Positions 49,829 to 58,994 are shown, counted from the stretch's first letter. The stretch: 64,000 bases of DNA from VAXT01 sp963827725 (GCA_963827725.1 CAWHBM010000001.1:1426001-1490000); one strand, 5' to 3'. Numbers and translations: made by a program. The notes: generated from the sequence alone by a model not told the origin.

Positions 49829-49852
49829 AAAAAGAGCGCCCTTTAGGCGCTC
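49829..49852 (-). terminator. intrinsic terminator overlapping the stop codon of the Cys-rich gene
   Basis: On the minus strand GAGCGCC and GGCGCTC form a perfect 7-base stem with loop TAAAG, followed by TTTTTG. The stop codon TAA is in the loop, so the gene ends within its own terminator. Confidence 0.85.
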
Positions 49853-50250
49853 GGTCGGACCTGCGCGAAGATCCGGAAGCTCGGCTCGCCCGGGAGCTCG
49901 CTGAACTCCGGGTTGAAACATCCGAGCTCGTCCTCTCGCCCCTCGTAACAGCTGTCGACCTCGACTCGGCACATCGGTAGCGGCTGCCTGCTCGCTCGCA
50001 CTGCCCCGAACTCCCCTCGCTCCTCGGCCTCGAGCATGAGGGCGAGGTCGATCTCGACGTCGAAGACTTTCTGCATGCAGCCGACGTACGTATGACCGAG
50101 CTCGACGAACGAGTAGAGGAACGGGCACGCCCGCTCGACGCAAGCCGACGGATGGACGACCTTGTCGCAGTGAACCTCGCAGCGGCGGCACTCGACCTCG
50201 TCCTGAGGATGGAGAGGGAGCTCTTGCGGGACGACCTGAAGGCGCCGCAT
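49843..50250 (-). CDS. cysteine-rich protein of unknown function
   Basis: 135 residues from ATG 50250, nine cysteines. An N-terminal cluster Cys21-X2-Cys24-X3-Cys28 with Cys37 and Cys42 (ECRRCEVHCDK, SACVERACPF) suggests a zinc or Fe-S site. The rest is alpha/beta with LGHTYVGCMQKVFDVEIDL. No signal peptide or membrane helix. I do not recognise the family. The start is uncertain (GTG 50259 and TTG 50298 are alternatives). The stop codon lies in the loop of a strong terminator. Confidence 0.65.
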   Translation of the reverse strand: MRRLQVVPQELPLHPQDEVECRRCEVHCDKVVHPSACVERACPFLYSFVELGHTYVGCMQKVFDVEIDLALMLEAEERGEFGAVRASRQPLPMCRVEVDSCYEGREDELGCFNPEFSELPGEPSFRIFAQVRPSA

Positions 50251-50396
50251 CGTGGGCACATTGTCGGCACGGTCGGCCCCTTCCGCAAGTCTTGACAAGC
50301 TCGAAAGAAAATGCTTGGTCAGGCGGAGGACTTGGGGGTACGTCGCTCGTCGTTGGGGTGCGATGGTCGTTCCGAGACAAGGACGCAGGGAGCACT

Positions 50397-50505
50397 CAGG
50401 CTGTCAGCCTGGGTGCGACTGAGGACGCCGCTCTCGGGGCGCTGAGGCGTCGCTTGCGACGCCGACTAAAGGCCCTACCGGCTTTGCTGGTAGGGCCGCC
50501 CTCGA
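50397..50505. repeat. multi-hairpin repeat, copy A
   Basis: Three successive hairpins: CAGGCT-GTC-AGCCTG (50397-50411), GGCGTCG-CTTG-CGACGCC (50446-50463) and GGCCCTACC...GGTAGGGCC with a TTT loop (50471-50497). The last two have the same lengths and 7-base spacing as copy B at 54443-54494, and the base differences between copies keep pairing (see findings). It lies just downstream of the HAD gene. No clear flanking direct repeat. Confidence 0.7.
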
Positions 50506-50519
50506 AGCAGCCCAGCGGC

Positions 50520-51263
50520 TCAGCTACGTGCCCCCAAGTCCTCCCTGGCGAGCAAGCGATCAGCGACGTTGAGCACGTCCATCTGCGTGAACGCCTGGTA
50601 GTCCGGCTCGCCCCCCTCGGGGTTCTCGTCGGCGCGGAACCAGACCGCCTGGACGGTCTTCATGCCGAGCTCGGCCGCACCGCGGACGTCCTCGTAGAGG
50701 CGGTCGCCGACGAAGAGAGCTTCGCCCGGTGCGACCCCGAGCGCCTCGAGCGCGCGCTCGAAGATCGCCGGGTGCGGCTTCCGCTTGCCGACCTCCGACG
50801 AGAAGACCGCGAAGTCGAGCCGTTCGGCGAGCCCCATCTGCTCGAGATCGCGGTGAAGCAGCCAGCCCGGGTCGAACGCGTTCGAGACGAGCCCGAGCCG
50901 CAAGCCGCGTGAGCGCAACGACTCGAGCAGCGCATGTGTGGTCGCCCCGAGCACTCGTGCCGGCTCCCAGGCGGCATGCTCGGCCTCGAGGAACCGACCC
51001 AGCTCCTCGTCGGTGAGCTCGATCCCAAAGTGACCGAGGAGCTTGCGGACGAGGCCCGGGTACTCGATCTCCTCGAGCGTCCCCGGCAACCAAAAGAGCG
51101 GTTCGTACTGCTCGCGAAAGTGCGCCGTGATCGCGCCGGCTTCCGGCAGACCATCGCGCCCGAGCGCCTCCAGCCCCGCCCGCTGCCCGGCCGCGACGAG
51201 CTCCGGCTCGTACGCGAAGTTCATCAAAGTGTCGCCCCAGTCGAAGAGGACCGCCCGCAGCAT
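50520..51263 (-). CDS. HAD superfamily hydrolase
   Basis: 247 residues with HAD motif I VLFDWGDTL, motif II SNAFD, motif III KPHPAIF and motif IV FVGDRLYEDVRGA. The second acidic residue of motif I (DxD) is Gly, with Asp one position later, a variant known in phosphatase-like HADs. A helical cap lies between motifs I and II. Substrate unknown. The ATG start is 17 bases from the divergent antiporter gene with a shared -10 element. A structured repeat follows the stop. Confidence 0.85.
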   Translation of the reverse strand: MLRAVLFDWGDTLMNFAYEPELVAAGQRAGLEALGRDGLPEAGAITAHFREQYEPLFWLPGTLEEIEYPGLVRKLLGHFGIELTDEELGRFLEAEHAAWEPARVLGATTHALLESLRSRGLRLGLVSNAFDPGWLLHRDLEQMGLAERLDFAVFSSEVGKRKPHPAIFERALEALGVAPGEALFVGDRLYEDVRGAAELGMKTVQAVWFRADENPEGGEPDYQAFTQMDVLNVADRLLAREDLGARS

Positions 51264-51268
51264 CTCGG

Positions 51269-51275
51269 TAGGCTA
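51269..51275. promoter_or_regulatory. bidirectional -10 element TAGGCTA between the HAD and cax genes
   Basis: TAGGCT (plus strand) is six bases before GTG 51281; TAGCCT (minus strand) is six bases before ATG 51263. The gap is 17 bases in total, identical in geometry to the ftcD promoter. Confidence 0.55.
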
Positions 51276-51280
51276 GCCGC

Positions 51281-52321
51281 GTGGCGCGCAAGATCCTTTG
51301 GGCCTCCCTCGCCCTTGCGCCGATCACGATCTTCGTCGAATACGTCCTCCACCCCGGCGATGTCGCGCTCTTCATTCTCTCTGCGCTCGCGCTCGTCCCC
51401 CTCGCCTGGCTGATCGGCGAGGCGACCGAGCACGCCGCTCACCACACGGGCGCCGGAATCGGCGGCTTCCTGAACGCAACCTTCGGGAACGCGCCCGAGC
51501 TGATCATCGCGCTCTTTGCCGTGTCGAGAGGGCTCGAGGAAGTCGTGCGCGGCTCGTTGACGGGAAGCGTCGTCGGGAATCTCCTGCTCGTGCTCGGCTT
51601 CTCACTCCTGTTCGGCGGTCGCGGCGAGATCGATCGCGAGTCGAGCTTCACCTCACTGGCCCTGATCGCGATTGCGGTGCTCCTCTTCCTGATCCCGTCG
51701 ATCCCGAGCTGGGACGGCGACCCTGAACGCCACTCGCTGGCAGTCATCTCGATCCCCGTCGCGATCGTTCTCTTGCTGATCTACCTGGTGATCACGTGGA
51801 TCTCGCTGCGCCGCCACCGGGAACTGCATCTCAGGGAAGAGCCAACCGATGCGGTCGCGTGGAGCCTGCGGGCTGCGCTCGGAGTGCTTGCCGTCGCCAC
51901 CGTGGCGACCGCTCTGATCGCCGAGGCACTGGTCGGCTCGCTGGAGAGCTTCGCGCATGCCGCGGGGCTCAGCGACTTCTTCGTCGCGGCCGTGATCGTC
52001 GCGATTGTCGGGAACGCAGCCGAGCACGGTGGCGCCGTCGTCGTCGCCTACCGCGGGAAGATCAAGCTCGCCGCCGAGATCGCGCTCGCCTCGAGCGCCC
52101 AGGTCGCCGTCTTCCTCATCCCCGCGGTCGCTCTTCTCTCCTGGGCGATCGACCCGCTTGCCCTCTCCTTCCGACCCGTCGAGGTCGGAGTGGTCGCACT
52201 GTCGGTAGCAGTGACGGCTGCTCTGCTTGCCCAGGGCCGCTCGAGCCGCGCCCGAGGTGTCGTCTTGATCGCCGCCTACGTGCTGGCGGCGCTCGCGTTC
52301 TTCCTCGCCGGCGAGCGCTGA
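51281..52321 (+). CDS. cax: calcium/proton antiporter (Cax family)
   Basis: 346 residues, about ten or eleven membrane helices in two halves, each with an alpha repeat. The first has GGFLNATFGNAPELIIALFAV and the second AIVGNAAEHGGAVVVAYRGKIKLA with SSAQVAVFLIP, the acidic residues that bind Ca2+ in Cax exchangers. It exports calcium or other divalent cations using the proton gradient. The GTG start is leaderless by prediction. Its 3' end overlaps ltaE by 46 bases tail to tail. Confidence 0.93.
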   Translation: MARKILWASLALAPITIFVEYVLHPGDVALFILSALALVPLAWLIGEATEHAAHHTGAGIGGFLNATFGNAPELIIALFAVSRGLEEVVRGSLTGSVVGNLLLVLGFSLLFGGRGEIDRESSFTSLALIAIAVLLFLIPSIPSWDGDPERHSLAVISIPVAIVLLLIYLVITWISLRRHRELHLREEPTDAVAWSLRAALGVLAVATVATALIAEALVGSLESFAHAAGLSDFFVAAVIVAIVGNAAEHGGAVVVAYRGKIKLAAEIALASSAQVAVFLIPAVALLSWAIDPLALSFRPVEVGVVALSVAVTAALLAQGRSSRARGVVLIAAYVLAALAFFLAGER

Positions 52322-53349
52322 ACCCCCAGGGCGCGCGGGATCGCGTCACTCGCTTCATCGATGTCGCCGTCGGTGATCGCGAGATGGGTGACCGCGCGGA
52401 GCACGCCCGGCAGCATCGTCGGGGTGAGGCGGACCCCCTCGCCGACGAGCCGTTCGAGCGCGTCTGATTCCTGGAGGCCGAGGGCGCCGACGTCGATCTG
52501 CACGAAATTCGTCTCGACCTGCTCGAGGTCGACCGGCACGCCCGCCTCGTGCAGGCGCTCGCCGAGCGTGCGAGCCCGCGCGTGATCCTCGGCGAGCCGT
52601 TCGACGTGGTGGTCGAGGGCGTAGACACAGGCGGCAGCCACGATCCCGGCCTGGCGCATCGCGCCACCGAACTGATGCTTGTAGCGACGCGCGCGGAGCA
52701 TCCGCTCCGAGGATCCGGCGACGATCGCTCCCAACGGGCACCCGAGCCCCTTCGAGAAGCAGACCGTGACCGTGTCGGCGTGGCCCGCGATCGTGGCCGG
52801 CTTCTCCCCGCTCGCGACGGCAGCGTTGAACAGGCGCGCGCCGTCGAGGTGGAGCGAGAGCTCGAGCTCCCGGCACGTCTCCGCCATCGCCTCGACCTCG
52901 GCGAGTGGCCACACGCGGCCACCGGAGGCGTTGTGCGTGTTCTCGATCGCGACGATTCGGGTTGTCGGAACGTGGCCGAGGTCGCCCCGCCGGGCCGCCC
53001 CCCGCACCTGCTCCGGCGTGAAGCGCCCGGACCTGGCCTGAAGCGGACGCGTCATCAGGCCTGCGTGGACGGCCGGCCCGCCCAGCTCCGCGACCAGGAT
53101 GTGCGAGTTCTCCTCGGCGATCAGCTCGTCGCCGGGCTCGCCCAGCACGCGGAGCGCGATCTCGTTCGCCATCGTCGCCGTCGGGACGAAGACCGAGTCG
53201 TCCTGGCCCAGCGTCTCCGCGGTGCGCCGCTCGAGCTCGTTGACGGTCGGATCCTCGCGGAGCTGCTCGTCGCCGACCTCGGCGTTCGCGATCGCCTGGC
53301 GCATTTCGGGCGTCGGCTTGCTCGCCGTATCGGAACGGAGGTCGATCAC
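52276..53349 (-). CDS. ltaE: low-specificity L-threonine aldolase
   Basis: PLP enzyme cleaving threonine or allo-threonine to glycine and acetaldehyde. 357 residues: MIDLRSDTASKPTPEMRQAI, the PLP-lysine in VTVCFSKGLGCPLGAIVAGS, and ENTHNASGGRVWPL. Glycine made here could feed the nearby glycine cleavage operon. CACAAT lies six bases before GTG 53349, a weaker -10. The C-terminal 15 residues overlap the end of the antiporter gene. Confidence 0.93.
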   Translation of the reverse strand: MIDLRSDTASKPTPEMRQAIANAEVGDEQLREDPTVNELERRTAETLGQDDSVFVPTATMANEIALRVLGEPGDELIAEENSHILVAELGGPAVHAGLMTRPLQARSGRFTPEQVRGAARRGDLGHVPTTRIVAIENTHNASGGRVWPLAEVEAMAETCRELELSLHLDGARLFNAAVASGEKPATIAGHADTVTVCFSKGLGCPLGAIVAGSSERMLRARRYKHQFGGAMRQAGIVAAACVYALDHHVERLAEDHARARTLGERLHEAGVPVDLEQVETNFVQIDVGALGLQESDALERLVGEGVRLTPTMLPGVLRAVTHLAITDGDIDEASDAIPRALGVQRSPARKNASAAST

Positions 53350-53363
53350 GATCTCATTGTGGC

Positions 53364-54050
53364 CTAGCTGGAGAGACTCGGGTATCGGTCGGTCAGCAGG
53401 TACACGTAGGCGTCGGTCTGCGACCGATAGCGGCGGCAGTACGCCAGCAGGTCACGCATCCCCTTCGGCATCCGCCCGAGCACGAGGCAGACGAACCAGC
53501 CGATCACGGCGATGACGAGCGTGACGATCGAGAAGACGTACGCGAGGATGAAGGCCGGGATCCCGAGGATCAGCCGGAAGAAGGTGATCGCCCTGTTCTG
53601 AGGCTCGAGCGGAGGAATCACGAGATCGACCGGATTCGAGGCCTCACGACCGAAGAACGGTGGATAGGGGTTCGCGAGAAACGTCAGGTACGCGGACACA
53701 TGGCACTGGTAGCGGACAAAGCGGCCCACGAACGCGTGCAGGTCCTCGGGCATCCGCCCGCCGAACAAGACGACCCACCAGTTGATGAGCGTGACGACGA
53801 AGACGGCGTATTTCCAGAGGGTCAGCCAGATGAGGTGCGGAATCGCGAGGATCGGCCGGAAGAACACCGTCAGGCGTGAGCGCTTGAGGTCGTCGTCCAC
53901 GACGAGCCGCACCGGGTGAGGCCGCGGCGGATCGACCCGCGCGTAGGCAGACACCGCGGGAGGTGGCGCGTTGGGTGGCTGCTGCTCGTCCGGGGTTTGC
54001 GGCTCGCTCACGGTGCGGGATCCTAGAGGAGTCTCCTGGGAGGAAGGCAT
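53364..54050 (-). CDS. DUF4389 membrane protein
   Basis: 228 residues, Pro-rich cytoplasmic N-terminus, then two DUF4389 repeats: HPVRLVVDDDLKRSRLTVFFRPILAIPHLIW and, after NPVDLVIPPLEPQ, NRAITFFRLILGIPAFILAY. Each repeat holds paired membrane helices and ends in an aromatic segment (RFVRYQCHVSAYLTFLANPYPPF; YCRRYRSQTDAYVYLLTDRYPSL). Function of the family is unknown. ltaE starts 15 bases upstream on the same strand end. An internal start at 54014 is possible. Confidence 0.85.
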   Translation of the reverse strand: MPSSQETPLGSRTVSEPQTPDEQQPPNAPPPAVSAYARVDPPRPHPVRLVVDDDLKRSRLTVFFRPILAIPHLIWLTLWKYAVFVVTLINWWVVLFGGRMPEDLHAFVGRFVRYQCHVSAYLTFLANPYPPFFGREASNPVDLVIPPLEPQNRAITFFRLILGIPAFILAYVFSIVTLVIAVIGWFVCLVLGRMPKGMRDLLAYCRRYRSQTDAYVYLLTDRYPSLSS

Positions 54051-54165
54051 TCCCGGCCACCGCTGGCTTCCCTACCTGTCTCGGCCGGGGCACCCCGCAT
54101 AGGGGATCGATGAACGAGGCCCGCGCGCCGATCAGTGAGGCGGAACATCAACAAGTGAGGGCCGC

Positions 54166-54387
54166 ATGAAACTTGCCGTCTCTCTGTGGCGCCTTATCCA
54201 GGAAGATCGACTCTTCCGCTGGGCAACGTACGCGTCCGTAGTCGTCATCTGGTTCGCGCTTGCGTGGGCAGACGTGCGCCTCCTGTTCGGCCTCCCCCTG
54301 ATCGCAGCAGCGCTCTGGTGGCTCCGCCGTCAACGGGAACGCCGCGGTTGGCTCACCGAGCCCGAAGTCGACATCGACCTGCTCTAA
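54166..54387 (+). CDS. small membrane protein, function unknown
   Basis: 73 residues with two membrane helices (about 19-36 and 38-52, WATYASVVVIWFALAWA, VRLLFGLPLIAAALWWL) and a charged C-terminus ending EPEVDIDLL. GTGAGGG before the ATG is a good ribosome site. Its stop codon is inside the left copy of an 11-base direct repeat that flanks the structured repeat at 54392, and its last 35 bases overlap the gcvPB frame on the other strand. Confidence 0.6.
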   Translation: MKLAVSLWRLIQEDRLFRWATYASVVVIWFALAWADVRLLFGLPLIAAALWWLRRQRERRGWLTEPEVDIDLL

Positions 54388-56004
54388 GCCCTAGGCGCCC
54401 TTCTGGGCCTCGAGCTGCCTCGCCTCGCTCGGTTCGGCCCAAGGCATCGCTTGCGATGCCGCTTAGAGGCCATGCCGGCTTTGCCGGCGTGGCCGTCTTC
54501 GCTCTAAGCCCCAGCCCCTTTGCACTCCACTCACGCTCTGACGCCGGTTCTTTGGACAAGTCGGGGTGGTCCTCGAAGAGGTAGCGGACGACAGCGCGCT
54601 TGGCGGCCTTGACCTCGTCGACCCGGCCAACGGGCCGGTGGTGCGGGGCGTCCTTGAGCAGCTCAGGCCGATCGGCGGCGTCGCGCGCGATCTCCAGCAT
54701 CGCGTCGACGAACTCGTCGAGGACCTCCTTCGGCTCGGTCTCGGTCGGCTCGATCATCAGCGCCTCGGGAACGTTCAGCGGGAAATAGATCGTCGGCGGG
54801 TGAAAGTCGTAGTCCATCAGCCGCTTTGCGACGTCGAGCGCCGTGATCCCGTGCTCGCGCTTCAGGCTGCGCGCGGAGAGGACGAACTCGTGCATGCAGA
54901 GGCGATCGAACGGCAGGTCGTAAGCGTCCTTCAAGCGGGCCAGCAAGTAGTTGGCGTTGAGGACGGCGACCTCGGACATCTCGCGCAGGCCCGGGCCAAA
55001 GGAGCGGATGTACGCGTACGAGCGGACGAAGACGCCGAAGGGCCCGCAGAAGCCGCGGACCTTGCCGATCGTCTTGGGACGGTCGTAGTCAAGCCGGAAG
55101 AGATCCTCGCCGTCACGCACGATCGCAGGAACCGGCAGGAACGGCTCGAGCCGCTCGCGAACGGCGATCGGCCCGCCTCCCGGTCCACCTCCCCCGTGCG
55201 GCTGGGAGAACGTCTTGTGCAGGTTGAAGTGGACGATGTCGAAACCCATGTCGCCCGGCCGCGAGATCCCGCAGACGGCGTTCAGGTTCGCCCCGTCGTA
55301 GTACATGAGCGCGCCGGCCTCGTGGAAGATGCGCGTGATCTCCTCGATCGACTCGTCGAAGAGCCCGAGCGTCGAGGGGTTCGTCAGCATCAGGCCGGCG
55401 GTGCCTTCGTCGACCTTGGCCCGCAGGTCTTCGACGTCGATGTTCCCGCGCGGGTCGGTCTTCACGGGCGTGACTTCGTACCCGGCCATCGTCACGCTCG
55501 CGGGATTCGTGCCGTGCGCGGTGTCGGGGATGACGATCTTGCGTCGGGTGTCGGCCTCGCCACGGTCGCTGAAGTAGGCCCGCATGAGCATGAGCCCCGT
55601 CAGCTCGCCCTGCGAGCCGGCCGCGGGCTGGAGCGAAACCGCGGGCAGGCCCGCGACCTCGGCGAGGATCTCCTGCAGCCGCCACATCAGCTCGAGCGCG
55701 CCCTGGGCGCCTTCTTCCTCCTGGAGCGGATGGAGGTCCCGAAAGCCGGGCAGGTTGACGACCCGCTCGTTGACCCGGGGGTTGTGCTTCATCGTGCAGG
55801 AGCCGAGCGGATAGAAGCCTGTGTCGACTCCGAACGTGCGCGTCGAGATTCTCGTGAAGTGGCGGACGAGCTCGGGCTCGGAGATCTCGGGCAGCCGCGG
55901 CGGCCGCTCGCGACGAAGCTCCTCGGGGAGGTCCGGGACCGGCAGGTCGTTCGCGGGGAGGCTCGATGCCCGGCGGCCTTCCTGCGATTGCTCGTAGATC
56001 AGCT

Positions 56005-56008
<4 letters not shown>
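54353..56008 (-). CDS. gcvPB: glycine dehydrogenase (decarboxylating) subunit 2
   Basis: C-terminal half of the P-protein of the glycine cleavage system, containing the PLP site (VHFNLHKTFSQPHGGGGPGGG). Residues 1 to about 488 are normal GcvPB (RTFGVDTGFYPLGSCTMKHNPR, LEDHPDLSKEP equivalent at the end). A further 63 residues of low-complexity sequence follow, because the frame runs through a structured repeat element (54392-54500). The insertion is 120 bases with its direct repeat, exactly 40 codons, so the frame is kept. Start GTG 56008 overlaps the gcvPA stop. Confidence 0.93.
54381..54511. mobile_element. multi-hairpin repeat, copy B, flanked by 11-base direct repeats
   Basis: GCTCTAAGCCC occurs at 54381-54391 and again at 54501-54511, exactly 120 bases apart. 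Between them are hairpins GGCATCG-CTTG-CGATGCC (54443-54460) and GGCCATGCC...GGCGTGGCC with TTT loop (54468-54494), plus an imperfect AGGCGCCC/GGGCCT hairpin at the left. No coding capacity. It looks like a non-autonomous palindromic element (REP/MITE-like) inserted at the 3' end of gcvPB with target duplication. Confidence 0.6.
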
Positions 56009-57323
<1,315 letters not shown>

Positions 57324-57327
<4 letters not shown>

Positions 57328-57719
57328 TGCTCGTCTACGAAGCTCTTGTAGGCCGCCGCGTCCAGCAGGTCGCCCGCCTCCGACGCGTCGCTCAGGCGGA
57401 TGCGGATGAGCCAGCCCTCACCGTACGGATCCTCGTTCACGGTCTCGGGCTCGGCGACGACCTTCTGGTTCACCTCGACGATCACGCCCGAAAGGGGCGC
57501 GATCACGTCGGAGACCGCCTTGACGGACTCGACCTCGCCGTACGAGGCGCCCTTCGCGATCTCGGCGCCCTCCTCGGGCGGCTCGTAGTGAACGAGCTCG
57601 CCGAGCGCGTCCTGGGCGAACCAGGTGATGCCGAGCGTCGCCTCGTCACCCTCGATGCGGGCCCAGTCGTGCTCGGAGTGGTACTGCAGTTCGTCCGGGT
57701 AGCTCTCGGCGGCGGCCAT
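57324..57719 (-). CDS. gcvH: glycine cleavage system H protein
   Basis: 131-residue lipoyl carrier: YHSEHDWARIEGDEATLGIT at the start, the lipoylation lysine Lys67 in YGEVESVKAVSDVIAPLSG, and the conserved C-terminal NEDPYGEGWLIRI. Shuttles the aminomethyl intermediate between P and T proteins. The ATG at 57719 shares a base with the gcvT stop (TAATG). The longer open frame upstream is a gcvT shadow. Confidence 0.96.
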
Positions 57720-58768
57720 TAGTGCTCCTTCTTGTAGATCGGCTTCTTGACGACTTGGGCGCGCCGTTCGCGGCCGCGGACGTCGATCGTAAGGCTCGTG
57801 CCGGGCTCGGAGTGCTCCGTGTCCACGTAGCCCATCCCGATTCCCTTGTCGAGCATCGGCGAGTGCGACCCGGAGGTGACCTCCCCGCCCTCGGCGATCG
57901 CCATGCCCTGGCGGGGGATTCCCGGGTCCTGCATGACGAAGGCGGCGAGCTTGCGCGCCGGCCCGTCCGCCTTGATCCGCCGTAGCTCTTCGGCTCCGGT
58001 GAAGTCCTTGTCGAGCGCGCAGACCCAGCCGAGGCCCGCGGAGATCGCGTCCGTCTCCGGGCCGATGTCGTTCCCGTGCAACGGGTAGCAGACCTCGAGG
58101 CGCAGCGTGTCGCGGGCGCCGAGGCCCGCCGGGGTCGCGCCGCGTTCGAGCACGGCGTCCCAGAGCGCTCCGGCATCCTCGTTCATCGCCATCAGCTCGA
58201 CGCCGCTCTCGCCCGTGTAGCCGGTGCGGTTGACCATGCACTCGATGCCGGCGACCTCGCCCATGGCGAAGGTGAAAGCCGGGGCTTCGTCCAGCCCGAG
58301 CCGCTCCAGCGACCGCGGCCCCTGGACTGCGAGCAGCGCGTACCGATCGGACACGTCGCGGACATCGGAGCCCGGGCGCTCGCGGTCTTTCACCCACTCG
58401 TAGTCGGCCTCGCTGTTCGAGGCGTTGACGACGAGGAGGTAGCGCCCGCCTTCGAGGCGGTAGACGATCAGGTCGTCCACGATCCCGCCCTGCTCGTTCG
58501 TGAGCAGCGTGTACTGGGCCTCGCCGACCTCCAGCCGGTCGAGGTCGTTCGACAGCAGGGACTGGAGCAGTTCGCGCGCCTTCGGGCCTTCGACCTCGAT
58601 CTCGCCCATGTGCGAGACGTCGAAGACACCGCAGTCCTCGCGAACCGCGCGGTGCTCCGGGATCACTCCCTCGTACTGCACCGGCATCTCCCAGCCGGCG
58701 AAGGGAACCATGCGGGCACCGAGCGAGACGTGGCGCTCGTAGAGCGGCGTGCGAAGGAGCGTCTGCAT
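57719..58768 (-). CDS. gcvT: glycine cleavage system T protein (aminomethyltransferase)
   Basis: Transfers the methylene group from lipoyl-GcvH to tetrahydrofolate, releasing ammonia. 349 residues with TPLYERHVSLGARMVPFAGWEMPVQY, DVSHMGEIEVEG, MVNRTGYTGESGVELMA and GLGARDTLRLEVCYPLHGNDI. First gene of the gcv operon (T-H-PA-PB). A -10-like TAGCAT lies nine bases before the ATG, right beside a 164-base palindromic element. I looked for a glycine riboswitch upstream and did not find its core motifs. Confidence 0.96.
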   Translation of the reverse strand: MQTLLRTPLYERHVSLGARMVPFAGWEMPVQYEGVIPEHRAVREDCGVFDVSHMGEIEVEGPKARELLQSLLSNDLDRLEVGEAQYTLLTNEQGGIVDDLIVYRLEGGRYLLVVNASNSEADYEWVKDRERPGSDVRDVSDRYALLAVQGPRSLERLGLDEAPAFTFAMGEVAGIECMVNRTGYTGESGVELMAMNEDAGALWDAVLERGATPAGLGARDTLRLEVCYPLHGNDIGPETDAISAGLGWVCALDKDFTGAEELRRIKADGPARKLAAFVMQDPGIPRQGMAIAEGGEVTSGSHSPMLDKGIGMGYVDTEHSEPGTSLTIDVRGRERRAQVVKKPIYKKEH

Positions 58769-58777
58769 GCGCCCCGG

Positions 58778-58783
58778 ATGCTA
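58778..58783 (-). promoter_or_regulatory. -10 element (TAGCAT) of the gcv operon
   Basis: TAGCAT, nine bases before the gcvT ATG; it abuts the end of the long inverted repeat, which would then lie upstream of the transcription start. Confidence 0.4.
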
Positions 58784-58946
58784 GTGCCCCTCCCAGTAAT
58801 GCCGCCGAGCTCCTGGGTCGCGAGCACCAAGCCAGAGGCCGCACTCGACTGCGGCCAAGGCTTGCTGCCTTGGCAAAGGCGAGGGTGGGCTCTGGCGCCG
58901 CGTGATCGCGGGCCAGGGGCCGGCATGTATTGCTGGGAGGGGCACT
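58783..58946. repeat. 164-base imperfect palindrome upstream of gcvT
   Basis: The ends AGTGCCCCTCCCAG (58783-58796) and CTGGGAGGGGCACT (58933-58946) are exact inverted copies. Pairing continues inward with small bulges: ATGCCG/CGGCAT, CTCCTGG/CCAGGGG, CGCGA-CAC/GTGATCGCG and GCCAGAG/CTCTGGC. Two inner hairpins follow: GGCCGCA/TGCGGCC and GCCAAGGC/GCCTTGGC. No protein-coding content is evident in the whole 317-base gap between ftsZ and gcvT. It may be a MITE-like element or a structured RNA; no flanking target duplication is visible. Confidence 0.7.
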
Positions 58947-58964
58947 CGTGAACCCCTAGACACC

Positions 58965-58994
58965 GGTCAGCCGCTCTGGACGGAGCGGCTGACC
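58965..58994. terminator. perfect 12-base-pair hairpin between ftsZ and gcvT
   Basis: GGTCAGCCGCTC pairs with GAGCGGCTGACC around a six-base loop (TGGACG). No T run follows on either strand, so if it ends ftsZ transcription it would not be a classical intrinsic terminator. Confidence 0.4.

Noticed and set aside
50397..50505. CRISPR array or tandem repeat cluster.
   Set aside because: Hairpins differ from each other and are not regularly repeated with spacers; no cas genes are present. The element occurs as single copies at two loci.
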